This document shows, one piece after another, positions 1 through 8,436 of a stretch of 27,498 bases of DNA. The stretch comes from Bacillus massiliigorillae. Lineage in GTDB: Bacteria > Bacillota > Bacilli > Bacillales > DSM-1321. The first letter of the stretch is position 1; every line of letters begins with the position of its first letter. The notes below the pieces were generated by a model that saw only the letters and a program-made list of their open reading frames with translations, was not told the origin of the DNA and searched no databases. Location: the NCBI RefSeq assembly GCF_000380245.2, contig NZ_HG428741.1, positions 2,033,560 to 2,061,057 on the forward strand. The letters run 5' to 3'. A program made the translations under genes and the position numbers.

Positions 1-20
1 ATGCAATCTTGTTTTTTATA

Positions 21-2320
21 TTATTTCAGATGTTTATCTAAGAATGTAATCATCATATTATAAAATTCTATTTGGTTTTCTACATTATAAAATCCGTGAC
101 CTTCATTCTCTTTCAGCAAATATTGCACATCAATGCCTCTGCCTTTTAAAGCTTTAACTATTTGATCAGATTCTGCTTTATTTACCCGTGGATCATTTGC
201 TCCTTGTGCCACAAATAATGGTGTCTTGATTTTATCAACATGAAAAACAGGTGAAACAGCATGTAACAATTCTTTATCCTTCTCAGGATCTCCTACTCTT
301 TCATACCACATATTACGCGTTGTTTCCCAATATGGAGGAATTGTGTTTAAGAATGTGAATATATTAGAAACTCCGACATAATCAACTGCTGCTGCATATA
401 AATCCGGTGTAAAAGTGATTCCAGCTAATGTCGCATATCCACCAAATGATGCTCCATATATACCAACTTTCTTAGGATCTGCAATTCCTTGCTTAATTGC
501 CCACTCTACGCCATCTGTAATATCGTCTTGTATTTTTAATCCCCATTGCTTATTGCCCGCTTGAAGGAATTCTTTACCGTATCCAGTAGATGATCTGAAA
601 TTCACTTGAAGAACAGCATAACCACGATTGGCAAGCAGTTGAACTTCTGGATTGAACATCCACATATCTCGATACCATGGCCCACCATGAGGATTTACAA
701 TTAACGGTAGGTTTTCAGCTTTTTGTTTTTCGGAAGTGTTAAATAACCATTGATTGTTAGTCCATCTCTACTTTTATAAGAAATTGGATGCATTTCTGCC
801 ATATTATTAGGTTCTAACCATGGACTCAAGCTTCCTAGTTCAGTCATTTTATCCGTTGTTGAGTCATAATAATAATACTTACCATATACAGTATCACTGG
901 ATACGCTGACAATAAACTTTGTCATTTCTTTATTATAATCCTCTAAGCCTAATTCACTTTCACTTACATTCAATTTTTCTTTTATACTAGTAAATAGTTT
1001 CTTTAACTTCTCATCAAAGAATGTATAATGAAGTTTATCTGTTATATACGCACCAAATAATAATTGATTTCTCGTTGAATCGTAAGCTGCTCCCATCACA
1101 TCTACCGTTGGATTAGAGAAAACAACTTCTTCTTTTCCCTTCAAATCAAATTTCACAAGTTCTACTTTATCGCGACCTTTATTTGATAATGCATAAATAG
1201 ATTGATTATCTTTTGAAAAGTAAAGTGGATTCACTTCGTCTCCAGCTTTCATTTCAATAAATGGCTTAAATTCTTCCTTTTCAGATTCTCTATAAAGGAT
1301 AACACCCTCTACTCCATCTGATTGAACAGCAATTCTAATTTTTCCATCACGATCTGCTACCCAATTTGTTACATTTCCAGGATTCTTAGCTACATGAGTT
1401 GTTTCACCCGTTTTAATATTTAACTTATAAACATCAAATACAGTTGGATTTTCTTTATTCATCATTATCAAAATTTCATCTTTAGCATCCTTCAACTGAC
1501 TTAAAACACTAACAGTGACATTAGGGTATGGCGTCAAATCTTTCTCTTCTGCACCACTAAAAGTAGATGAATAAATATGGTAATTCTCGTCTCCACCTTT
1601 ATCTTTCACATAAAAAATTCTGTCATTTTTCCAAAAGAAGCCACCAATATCACGATCTTTAGAGTTGGTTACACGAACAGGCTCATTATCATCATTCATA
1701 TTCTTCACGAACACATTCGAACGATTTTCCCATTCAGCAGCATATGATAAATAATTTCCATCAGGTGAAAGCTGATAACCAAAACTACCTGGACTTTTCA
1801 CAAAATCTTCTACTGAAATTTCCTTAACACCTTTATTATCAATCTCTTTATCTTCAATCTTTTTGAAGTTTTCAATTATAGTAGCTAATTCTTTTACAGT
1901 TATGTAATCAGATGATAATGTAACTCCATTAAATAATCCATGTTTTCCAGCTGATTTCTTATAATCTTCTAAACTCTTTTCTTGATCTTCTAAATCTAGC
2001 GCTCTAATTAAAATACGTGATAGTTCTTCACTTGTAATAGCTGATTTACGGTTTTCCAGTTCCCCTTTTAATACCCATTTATCAACTATCTCTGCTCTTA
2101 AAGATTCTGATCCATGCTGATATGTTAAGGCTGTTAATGCATAATTAATAAAGTCCTCAACAGATACTTTTGCATCATAATCTACTGTTTTAGGAAAAAC
2201 ACCTTTTTTTACTAGACTCTCAACTGAAGCATTATTACTCGTGTTATCCGCTAAAGCTGATATTGGTAAGGACACGACGAGCAATATAATAGAAAGAATA
2301 GAAACTATTTTTTTCTTCAC
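21..2320 (-). pseudogene. S9 family prolyl oligopeptidase, secreted, split by a frameshift
   Basis: The gene reads as two ORFs in different frames: an N-terminal 539-codon part ending at 701 and a C-terminal part ending at 21. Restoring one base in the T5 run at 720-724 (or the neighbouring T5 at 726-730) joins them into about 766 residues, with the family motif NPHGGP at the junction. The start is GTG at 2320, about 7 nt after an AGGGGG site. The product has a Sec signal peptide (residues 1-25) and a roughly 130-residue segment resembling degenerate SLH repeats. A beta-propeller region (about 165-500) precedes an alpha/beta hydrolase domain. The catalytic triad is visible: Ser in GASFGG (about 625), Asp in GANDPR (about 710) and His in EGHGF (about 742). 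The likely role is hydrolysis of peptides outside the membrane. The C-terminal part alone lacks a good start, so the gene is probably inactive unless the shift is a sequencing error or a slippage site. Confidence 0.85.
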
Positions 2321-2360
2321 AACTGATCCCCCTTTTTAATTAATACCATACCACCCCAAT

Positions 2361-2388
2361 AGTATACATATTAGTTAAATATTGTCAA
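2361..2388 (-). promoter_or_regulatory. SigA-type promoter of the S9 peptidase gene
   Basis: On the minus strand a perfect -35 TTGACA (2383-2388) is followed after 16 bp by TATACT (2361-2366). The start codon lies about 40 bp downstream, so the leader would be short. No operator is apparent. The intact promoter and ribosome site suggest that the coding break is recent. Confidence 0.7.
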
Positions 2389-2554
2389 TCCAAAACTAAG
2401 TTTATCCATATTTTTTCTTCGATAATTACTACTATTACTTACTATTTATTATAGTGAATGTAAAGTTCTACTTGGTCAAAAGAGAAAGAATCAAGCTTTT
2501 AATCTACTAAATTAATAAGATTGCATAGGAAATAATTTCTAATGATAAAAAACA

Positions 2555-2602
2555 AAAAGGCTATTCAAAAAATTTTTGAAAATCATTTTTTGAATAACCT
2601 TT
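2555..2602 (-). terminator. Intrinsic terminator of the 2609-3031 gene
   Basis: The arms at 2555-2571 and 2586-2602 pair over about 17 bp with one G-T pair. In the leftward direction they are followed by a T-rich run (complement of 2545-2556). It begins 7 nt after the stop codon at 2609. Confidence 0.8.
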
Positions 2603-2608
2603 ACATAT

Positions 2609-3031
2609 CTAAAATAATTTAAAATGCGGTTTTGCTTCATTAAATAACCAATATCTTAGAAGTCGATAAAGAATTATGGCCATCATTGAAAGTGGTAACC
2701 ATAATAACATATACGGCACACAAATTTGTCCGAGAATATTGAATGGCAATTGACTATAATCCCAAACAGATAATCCTAACCAAATATTAATAATTAAACC
2801 AGCAACTAGCTCAATCACAGTTACTAATAGCATACCAATGATTGCCTGTACATAAAGTGGCATTTCATATGGAAATATGTGATTGATCATACCAATACCA
2901 ATAAAACATAATCCCCCAACAACGCCCATAGTCCAATGCGTATGTCCACGCCATAATATTTCAATCCATAAATAGAATGCCCCTCCAATCAATGCTAGGT
3001 GTAACAATTTAAATACTTTTCGCATACCCAA
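2609..3031 (-). CDS. Small polytopic membrane protein, putative ABC-transporter type IV family
   Basis: This 140-residue protein is almost entirely hydrophobic, with four likely membrane helices (about 8-27, 33-52, 60-86 and 104-126). The C-terminal segment WDYSQLPFNILGQ followed by PYMLLW resembles the family called putative ABC-transporter type IV (formerly DUF1113). That assignment is from memory of the family and is moderately secure. The start is TTG at 3031, 7 nt after AGGAGG. The in-frame ATG two codons later would sit 13 nt away, which is too far. The gene stands alone, with its own terminator just downstream. Transport substrate and partner are unknown. Confidence 0.75.
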   Translation of the reverse strand: MGMRKVFKLLHLALIGGAFYLWIEILWRGHTHWTMGVVGGLCFIGIGMINHIFPYEMPLYVQAIIGMLLVTVIELVAGLIINIWLGLSVWDYSQLPFNILGQICVPYMLLWLPLSMMAIILYRLLRYWLFNEAKPHFKLF

Positions 3032-3200
3032 TCATCTTCCTCCTATTCTTTGAAAAAGAGACATTCATATTATTACCAAACAGCTTCAATTTATCTGCAT
3101 ATAAAAACAGCCTAACTTTGTTTTGTTTACTGAAAGATAAGAGACCTGAAGTTTGAAGCTTAAATTAAAAGAAAAGACATGTTGTTTAACAATTGTAAAA

Positions 3201-3226
3201 AAAAGGAGTAATCGCCCACTCCTTTT
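3201..3226 (-). terminator. Intrinsic terminator, orphan
   Basis: AAAAGGAGT (3201-3209) pairs with ACTCCTTTT (3218-3226). Leftward transcripts would continue into a run of about eight T residues, the good direction; rightward the T tract is interrupted. No intact leftward gene lies immediately upstream. Confidence 0.65.
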
Positions 3227-3310
3227 CTTCATTTTCTTATTCAACTAATACATCTGTTATTTGAAGTAAGATTCTTCGCAAGCTATTAGCTGGTTTTGTT
3301 CAATAGCAAA

Positions 3311-3353
3311 GACTTAATTTGGATTATTGGTTTTCAACAAATCCAATTAAGTC
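3311..3353. repeat. Inverted repeat, 13-14 bp arms
   Basis: GACTTAATTTGGAT (3311-3324) and ATCCAATTAAGTC (3341-3353) are inverted copies with one unpaired base, separated by 16 nt. It could be an old terminator, but the T run on either side is short. Its role is unassigned. Confidence 0.55.
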
Positions 3354-3448
3354 TTCTTCATTGTTGTGTTTCGACTACTGTTCCATGGACTCGCATTCCA
3401 ATGAAGTTAGAATAAACTAATTTAGGAAAATATAAGCACAAAAATGAC

Positions 3449-3483
3449 AAAAGGCATCCTAAGAAATCATTCGGATGCCTTTT
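3449..3483 (+). terminator. Intrinsic terminator, orphan
   Basis: An 11-bp perfect stem, AAAAGGCATCC (3449-3459) with GGATGCCTTTT (3473-3483), has a 13-nt loop and a short T-rich tail to the right. No rightward gene precedes it within the window. Confidence 0.6.
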
Positions 3484-3495
3484 ATCAACAACCTG

Positions 3496-3522
3496 AGAAG
3501 TGTATAAAATACACTTCTTTTT
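3496..3522 (+). terminator. Intrinsic terminator, tandem with the previous one
   Basis: A 9-bp perfect stem, AGAAGTGTA (3496-3504) and TACACTTCT (3510-3518), with a 5-nt loop is followed by TTTTATTTG. It is oriented rightward and lies 13 nt after the previous hairpin. Together they would insulate the 3622 gene from transcription coming from the left. Confidence 0.65.
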
Positions 3523-3586
3523 ATTTGTGAACAATTTGCTAACAACATAGACTAAAATGAATATTCGAGGTATATTTACTTTAATA

Positions 3587-3600
3587 GTGTAAAATTACAC
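3587..3600. promoter_or_regulatory. Palindrome in the leader of the 3622 gene
   Basis: GTGTAA-AA-TTACAC is a perfect inverted repeat with 6-bp arms. It lies 21 bp before the ATG and just before the ribosome site. It could bind a dimeric regulator. No clear promoter was found around it, so the role is a guess. Confidence 0.3.
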
Positions 3601-3621
3601 AAATGAGAAAGAGGTACTAAA

Positions 3622-4311
3622 ATGAAAAAGAAAATAGTATGGGGATCATTCTTAGTTGCAATCATAGCAATTTGCTTATTAATATTTATAAGCTTATTTG
3701 GTAACCCAATAAAAAAATATACTGTTTCACGAGAGCTTTTAAATAAATTAGAAGAAAAATATGATGAAAAATTCACATTAGTAAAGTCATCTTATTATTG
3801 GAAAGTTGGTACATATGGAGGCGTATATCAACCAGAGAAAAACAAAAATATTCATTTCACAGCAGAAAAGTACCACACGGGTAATTTTAGTGACTACTAT
3901 CCCGAAGAAATATGGTTATATGATATGGAAAAAGAGTTAATTCCTAAAGCAAAAGAAATATTCTCTGATTATGACCAGGTGGAGGCAAGTACTGTTTGGG
4001 GTATTGGGAGTGACGAGGCTAAAGAAGGACGTATTCCAACCTATAAGGATATTTCAAATGGTGATGCACTCCAAATTATTATAAGAGCAAAAGTAGATTA
4101 TACTGATGTTAATAAAGAAGTAGTAGAACAAAAAATTTTCACTCTAGTGCAATTTTTGAAAGAGAAATCGAACACAGTTGGTCTTATGGTAGCCTTCGAC
4201 AGCCCAAAAGAAGCAGCAAATAAAGAGGATGGTTTTTATAATATTGCAGGACAAAACATTCGTGATATTAATAACGTTTCAGATATTAATAAGTATTTCA
4301 TAGAGTTGTAA
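3622..4311 (+). CDS. Membrane-anchored extracellular protein of unknown function
   Basis: This 229-residue protein has one N-terminal membrane helix (about 5-26) and a hydrophilic remainder that should lie outside the cell. There is no lipobox cysteine, so the helix is more likely an uncleaved anchor. The body has alternating charged helices and strands (for example a WGIGSDEAKEGR segment) but no catalytic motif I recognise. A ribosome site (AAAGAGG) lies 8 nt before the ATG at 3622. It is a single rightward gene among leftward ones, preceded by two terminators and followed by a large hairpin. It may belong to the YfjL-like or other Bacillus secreted hypothetical families, but I cannot confirm this. 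Confidence 0.75.
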   Translation: MKKKIVWGSFLVAIIAICLLIFISLFGNPIKKYTVSRELLNKLEEKYDEKFTLVKSSYYWKVGTYGGVYQPEKNKNIHFTAEKYHTGNFSDYYPEEIWLYDMEKELIPKAKEIFSDYDQVEASTVWGIGSDEAKEGRIPTYKDISNGDALQIIIRAKVDYTDVNKEVVEQKIFTLVQFLKEKSNTVGLMVAFDSPKEAANKEDGFYNIAGQNIRDINNVSDINKYFIEL

Positions 4312-4390
4312 GATATATTACTAATTAGTCTACTTTGGAAGGAAATAGATGTCATTTATTTCTATCACAAACGAATTAAAACCAAGTTAT

Positions 4391-4429
4391 CGAGGATTGA
4401 GCCCTGTAGATTACAGAGTTCAATCCTCG
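4391..4429. terminator. Large hairpin between convergent genes, possible terminator
   Basis: CGAGGATTGA (4391-4400) and its perfect complement (4420-4429) enclose an inner CTGTA/TACAG stem. It lies between the rightward gene ending at 4311 and the leftward permease ending at 4508. The flanking T tracts are weak on both sides, so efficient termination is uncertain. A second small palindrome, GCTACGTAGC, follows at about 4433-4442. Confidence 0.5.
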
Positions 4430-4507
4430 ATAGCTACGTAGCAAAAAAAGCTGATCAAAGCTCTTAATTATAAAAGTCAAAATGGAAAACCATTGGCATT
4501 TTCTTTA

Positions 4508-6391
4508 TTACTGTGTAATACTCAAATATTTCCTTACAGTTAATAAGTAATAAAATACATATAAGATGGTAAAGCCTATTACTGAGATTAGACTTACAAA
4601 ATTCCCTTCTAAATATAATAAGTCTGTAACAGCATAACCAGCTACAAAGCTATGAAGTACTCCAACAATAATAGGTAGCATAAAGAAAATCGCTACTTGT
4701 TTATATACTGTCTTTTTAATAAATGCTTCATCCGTTCCAATTTTTCGAAGTACATCAAATTTTTCTTTATCCTTCATGGCATCTGCTATGCACTTAAAGT
4801 ACATAATACTTCCAATTGATAGTAAAAATACTAGGGCTACAAAAAAACCTAGAAAATACACGGTGCTGATAGAATCGTACTCTTCTTTATCGAACATATC
4901 AGCGCTAAACATATTAATCTTTGAATGCTCTTTTACATATGCTGATATTTGTTTCGTTTTGTCAAAATCCTTTAGTGTAATCCCTCTATACTTAATGATA
5001 GGGGTATCACTTAAGGTTTTTTGAATAGATTCAAAATCTTTATCATTTACAATAATAAGTGTTTCTTGCATTACATTACCTAATAAAGGTGAAGAAAAAG
5101 TATCCGTTATTTGCAATTTAGTTTTCCCTACCTTCAGATGCTCTTCTAAAGAAAATCCTCCCACTAAATTCCCTGGAAAAATCACCATTGCTAGTCCTTC
5201 AGTAGGCTTATTCTTAATAATGCGCCCCTTAAATTTAATATCTCTTTTGTTTAACACTTTCTCAACTTCGCTATATTTCACAAAAGAAGCCTCGTTAATA
5301 TAAGCATGTAATTTTGCTTCGTATGGTATTAAATTAGCAGCTACTTTAAAATCTATATTTTGTCCACTCTCTTGAATAGCCTTTTGAATGATTTCGTCAT
5401 CGCCCTCGTTCTCACTTACATAAGCAACACTATATGGAACTTGATCTTCATAAGCATTGATAAATAATTCTCTCATAGAAGTAGAAACAATAATACTTGT
5501 TAAACAGCATGTAATGAGAACAGCTACAGCACCTAATGACTTATTATTATCCCTTACTCGAAACACAATATTATTGTACGTGACGATATTACTATTTTTA
5601 TAAAGAAACTTTTTATTCTTTACTTTTCTAGATAAATAAAATGAGAAAAATCCTTTAAATAATAATCCGGTTCCGATGATAATAAACGTGACTGTTGCAA
5701 ATATGGCAATCATAAAATTTATATGCAAGTCATTATATTTTAGAATAAGAAAATAAGAGAAAATAATAATAACTAAACCGCTCAAGCCAGCTACTGTTTT
5801 ATTTTTCGTAAGATCAACCTGATAACTTTTCGTTGCATTTAATAATTTAGTAATATCTGTTCGGACGAGGCTAAAATACTCTTTTATTGACACAATAAGG
5901 AGAATGACTCCAAAAACAGCTCCCGTAATCACCATACTCCATACATTGATTTCAAATTTCATGACTTTATCAATATGTGCAAGCTTTACAAGAACCATTA
6001 AAAAAAGTTTATTAACGATAATACCTCCAATAAGCCCACTAATTAAAGCAATTAATCCTACTAACAATCCCTCAAAAGTAAATATTGCAGCAATCTTACT
6101 ATTTTCAATCCCCATAAACGTATAAATACCGAATTCTTTTTTTCGCTGTTCTACAAAAAATTTACTAGAATAAGAAATAAAGAATATGAAAAATAGAGTT
6201 AGTACATATATACACAAAATCGCAATCGCACTAATCATTTGTACATTCGAAATACTACGAAATTGATCACTGAAGCATAGAGTTAAAAAATTATAAAAAA
6301 CGATAATCGAAAACACCATTGAAAAAATATACATGCCATAGTTTTTCAAGTTTTGTTTTACATTCATGAAGGATAGCTTAACAAAGCTCAT
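4508..6391 (-). CDS. BceB-type ABC transporter permease (FtsX-like), antimicrobial peptide detoxification module
   Basis: This 627-residue protein has the BceB layout. Seven membrane helices lie at about 20-40, 52-73, 103-130, 152-170, 203-220, 223-245 and 284-304. A roughly 200-residue extracellular domain (305-507) and three more helices follow. The EQRKKEFGIYTFMGI loop after helix 2 is typical of FtsX-like permeases. In this family the large domain recognises cell-wall-active peptides such as bacitracin or lantibiotics. The permease also signals to the partner kinase. ATG at 6391 follows a GGGGTGAAG site and overlaps the ATPase gene by 14 bp, so the two are translationally coupled. The actual peptide recognised cannot be read from the sequence. 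Confidence 0.9.
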   Translation of the reverse strand: MSFVKLSFMNVKQNLKNYGMYIFSMVFSIIVFYNFLTLCFSDQFRSISNVQMISAIAILCIYVLTLFFIFFISYSSKFFVEQRKKEFGIYTFMGIENSKIAAIFTFEGLLVGLIALISGLIGGIIVNKLFLMVLVKLAHIDKVMKFEINVWSMVITGAVFGVILLIVSIKEYFSLVRTDITKLLNATKSYQVDLTKNKTVAGLSGLVIIIFSYFLILKYNDLHINFMIAIFATVTFIIIGTGLLFKGFFSFYLSRKVKNKKFLYKNSNIVTYNNIVFRVRDNNKSLGAVAVLITCCLTSIIVSTSMRELFINAYEDQVPYSVAYVSENEGDDEIIQKAIQESGQNIDFKVAANLIPYEAKLHAYINEASFVKYSEVEKVLNKRDIKFKGRIIKNKPTEGLAMVIFPGNLVGGFSLEEHLKVGKTKLQITDTFSSPLLGNVMQETLIIVNDKDFESIQKTLSDTPIIKYRGITLKDFDKTKQISAYVKEHSKINMFSADMFDKEEYDSISTVYFLGFFVALVFLLSIGSIMYFKCIADAMKDKEKFDVLRKIGTDEAFIKKTVYKQVAIFFMLPIIVGVLHSFVAGYAVTDLLYLEGNFVSLISVIGFTILYVFYYLLTVRKYLSITQ

Positions 6392-7133
6392 TTACTTCAC
6401 CCCCCATGGATGTAAGGAAATCCATAATCTTTGTAAAAAATTCCTTACGATTGTTTCCCTTATCAATTCTAGCGTGAAGCTTTCCATCTTTCATAAATAC
6501 AACTTTTTTTGAATAACTTGCAGTAAACGCATCATGTGTAACCATTATAACGGTTACGCCAAACTGGTCATTCATATTTTTTAAGCAATTTAACAATTCT
6601 GAGGACGATTTCGAATCAAGTGCACCTGTCGGCTCATCTGCAAAAATGATTTTCGGTTGAGTAATAAGTGCTCTTGCTGCAGCTACTCTTTGTTTTTGTC
6701 CTCCTGACAACTCATATGGATATTTCTTCAAGTGTGCATCAATTCCAAAAAAAACCGCTAATCTATTCACTTCTGTCTCAATTCTCTTGGAAGTTGCTTT
6801 TGAAACGACTAATGGTAAAGCAATATTATCTTCCACGCTCATGCTATCTAACAAATTATAATCTTGGAAAATAAAGCCGATATTATCTCTTCTAAACTTC
6901 GACAGCTCTTTATTTTTCAACGAATGAATATTTTTCCCATCGTAAAAGACCATTCCACTTGTCGGACGATCTATGGTAGATAATATATTCAGCAACGTCG
7001 TTTTTCCTGCACCTGAAGGACCCATTATAGAGATAAATTCACCTTCTTCAACCTCAAACTGAATTTGATCTAATATTGTAAAAGTGTTTCGATACGTTTT
7101 ATATTCCTTATTTACATTCTCAACTCGTAACAT
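6378..7133 (-). CDS. BceA-type ABC transporter ATP-binding protein
   Basis: This 251-residue ATPase has Walker A GPSGAGKTT (about 39-47), a Q-loop in FIFQDYN, the signature LSGGQKQR (about 143-150), Walker B KIIFADEPTGALDS (about 162-175) and an H-loop VTHD. It matches the MacB/LolD-like class that serves BceB permeases. ATG at 7133 follows GGAGGG. A BceR-type operator lies about 100 bp upstream, so the transporter genes should have their own promoter, induced by the adjacent two-component system. The residues after about 225 form the short C-terminal tail usual for the family. Confidence 0.92.
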   Translation of the reverse strand: MLRVENVNKEYKTYRNTFTILDQIQFEVEEGEFISIMGPSGAGKTTLLNILSTIDRPTSGMVFYDGKNIHSLKNKELSKFRRDNIGFIFQDYNLLDSMSVEDNIALPLVVSKATSKRIETEVNRLAVFFGIDAHLKKYPYELSGGQKQRVAAARALITQPKIIFADEPTGALDSKSSSELLNCLKNMNDQFGVTVIMVTHDAFTASYSKKVVFMKDGKLHARIDKGNNRKEFFTKIMDFLTSMGGEVNELC

Positions 7134-7228
7134 CTTAATCCCTCCAAAATTGTTTTTCTATACTTACATTGTAAAGTTGTATAGAGGCTCGTTCCTATCG
7201 AATTCACTTACAAATTGAAGGGCGTATA

Positions 7229-7242
7229 TTACATTTATGTCA
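7229..7242 (-). promoter_or_regulatory. BceR-type operator upstream of the ABC transporter genes
   Basis: The minus strand reads TGACA-TAAA-TGTAA, an exact match to the TNACA-N4-TGTAA consensus known for BceR-like regulators. It sits about 96-109 bp upstream of the ATPase start. A -10 element is not obvious nearby. The site supports induction of the transporter by the regulator encoded at 8433-9116. Confidence 0.7.
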
Positions 7243-7273
7243 CAATCATTAATGCAGTGGAATTATTACGGCG

Positions 7274-7318
7274 AAAAAGTTGTTAGGGCTTAGTCCGAAA
7301 TAAACCCTTACAACTTTT
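7274..7318 (-). terminator. Intrinsic terminator between the kinase and the transporter genes
   Basis: Arms at 7274-7288 and 7305-7318 pair as AAAGTTGT-A-AGGG with CCCT-A-ACAACTTT (one A/A mismatch) and lead into TTTTT on the minus strand. It lies upstream of the ATPase start and would mostly separate the two-component transcript from the transporter transcript. Confidence 0.75.
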
Positions 7319-7422
7319 AAGACAGTCTCCGGAGTCATCACCTATATTCAGTGACATTTTATACTCGCCACTAAATTGAATATGACTTGTATTCATCTCT
7401 CACTTATTGAGTTAGAAGACTT

Positions 7423-8436
7423 CTACTGAATACAGGTGAAGTAATCTGAAAGCTTATAAAAAGTAAGATTGACATCCGTTCCTTTATTTTTCTCCGATAC
7501 GATTGTTATGTCATGACTTAATTTATTCATGATTTTCTTTGAGATATACAGGCCCATTCCAGTTGATTTCGTTCGGTTTCTTCCATTTTCACCTGTAAAG
7601 CCTTTATCAAATACACGATCGATATCGCTTTCACTAATTCCAATCCCACTGTCTTTTATATGTAATTGTATAGACTTTTCATTTTCTTCTATATACATAA
7701 CAATTTCTTTTTGTCCCGCTATATATTTACAACTATTATGAATGATTTGCTCAATTATATGTTTCATCCACTTTTTATCAGTTAGCACTACATGATCCAA
7801 GTGCTTCATTTCCACATTTATTTTGTTATAAATAAATAAGTATTTATTTTTACGAACAACCTCCTTCACGATTTTCCCTACATTTATTTCCTCTATTAAA
7901 AAGTCTGAGCTATAATTTCCTGCCCGAGAGATGTACAGTGCCTGCTCAACAAGTACTGTAACTCGATCAATCTCAACCTTAATATCCTTGGATAAAGTAG
8001 CTTCATCTTCTATTTCATCCACTCTTTGGGCAATTATTTCTAAGACCGTAATTGGGATTTTCACCTGATGAATCCAATGTGTCATATAATCATTGATTTC
8101 TCTAAGCTCATCTCTTAAGCTCTCAATTTCTTCTGTGCTTTCTCGCTGTATTTGGTCCAAGACTTCGTACAATCTACCAGCGGAAGCCTCATCCTTGCTT
8201 ATTCTCGGATCTATTTGTTGGAGCATTTCTATTTTTTCTTTTTTAAAAAGACGATAATCAACGAAGAGGATAAAAACGATACATATAGACACAGTTAGAA
8301 TATTTATATAAAGAAGACTATCGATTGCTACTTTTATAGAAACATCCAATAGAACGTTAAGATTAAAAAGAAAAATGACCACTACAAGTAACAGTAGCAT
8401 GAATTTTCGATTTTTTATGTATGTATGAAATGTCAT
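7423..8436 (-). CDS. BceS-like intramembrane-sensing histidine kinase
   Basis: This is a 337-residue kinase with two close membrane helices (about 12-30 and 42-62) and an extracellular loop of only some ten residues. That is the mark of intramembrane-sensing kinases that rely on an ABC transporter to detect the ligand. The phospho-acceptor is in HWIHQVKIP (about His123). The N box is IIHNSCKY, the G1 box DSGIGIS and the G2 region TGMGLYISKK. I chose ATG at 8436 over the upstream TTG at 8475: its ATGA overlaps the stop codon of the regulator gene, the usual coupling, and the TTG lies well inside that gene. The cytoplasmic linker 85-115 looks coiled-coil. Confidence 0.9.
   Translation of the reverse strand: MTFHTYIKNRKFMLLLLVVVIFLFNLNVLLDVSIKVAIDSLLYINILTVSICIVFILFVDYRLFKKEKIEMLQQIDPRISKDEASAGRLYEVLDQIQRESTEEIESLRDELREINDYMTHWIHQVKIPITVLEIIAQRVDEIEDEATLSKDIKVEIDRVTVLVEQALYISRAGNYSSDFLIEEINVGKIVKEVVRKNKYLFIYNKINVEMKHLDHVVLTDKKWMKHIIEQIIHNSCKYIAGQKEIVMYIEENEKSIQLHIKDSGIGISESDIDRVFDKGFTGENGRNRTKSTGMGLYISKKIMNKLSHDITIVSEKNKGTDVNLTFYKLSDYFTCIQ

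Larger units (their letters stand above)
3032..3621. other. Gene-poor interval with stacked hairpins, probable gene ruins
   Basis: No credible complete gene is seen in these 590 bp. The stretch contains one hairpin with a good leftward terminator form (3201-3226), a long stem (3311-3353) and two rightward terminators (3449-3483 and 3496-3522). Short coding-like tails precede the first two on the minus strand, one ending at about 3240 and one at about 3359. Terminators without genes suggest that genes were lost here. The right end carries the leader of the 3622 gene. Confidence 0.5.

Noticed and set aside
3576..3776. 66-codon minus-strand ORF
   Set aside because: Overlaps the start of the rightward 3622 gene, which has a signal-anchor and ribosome site; no support for the antisense frame.
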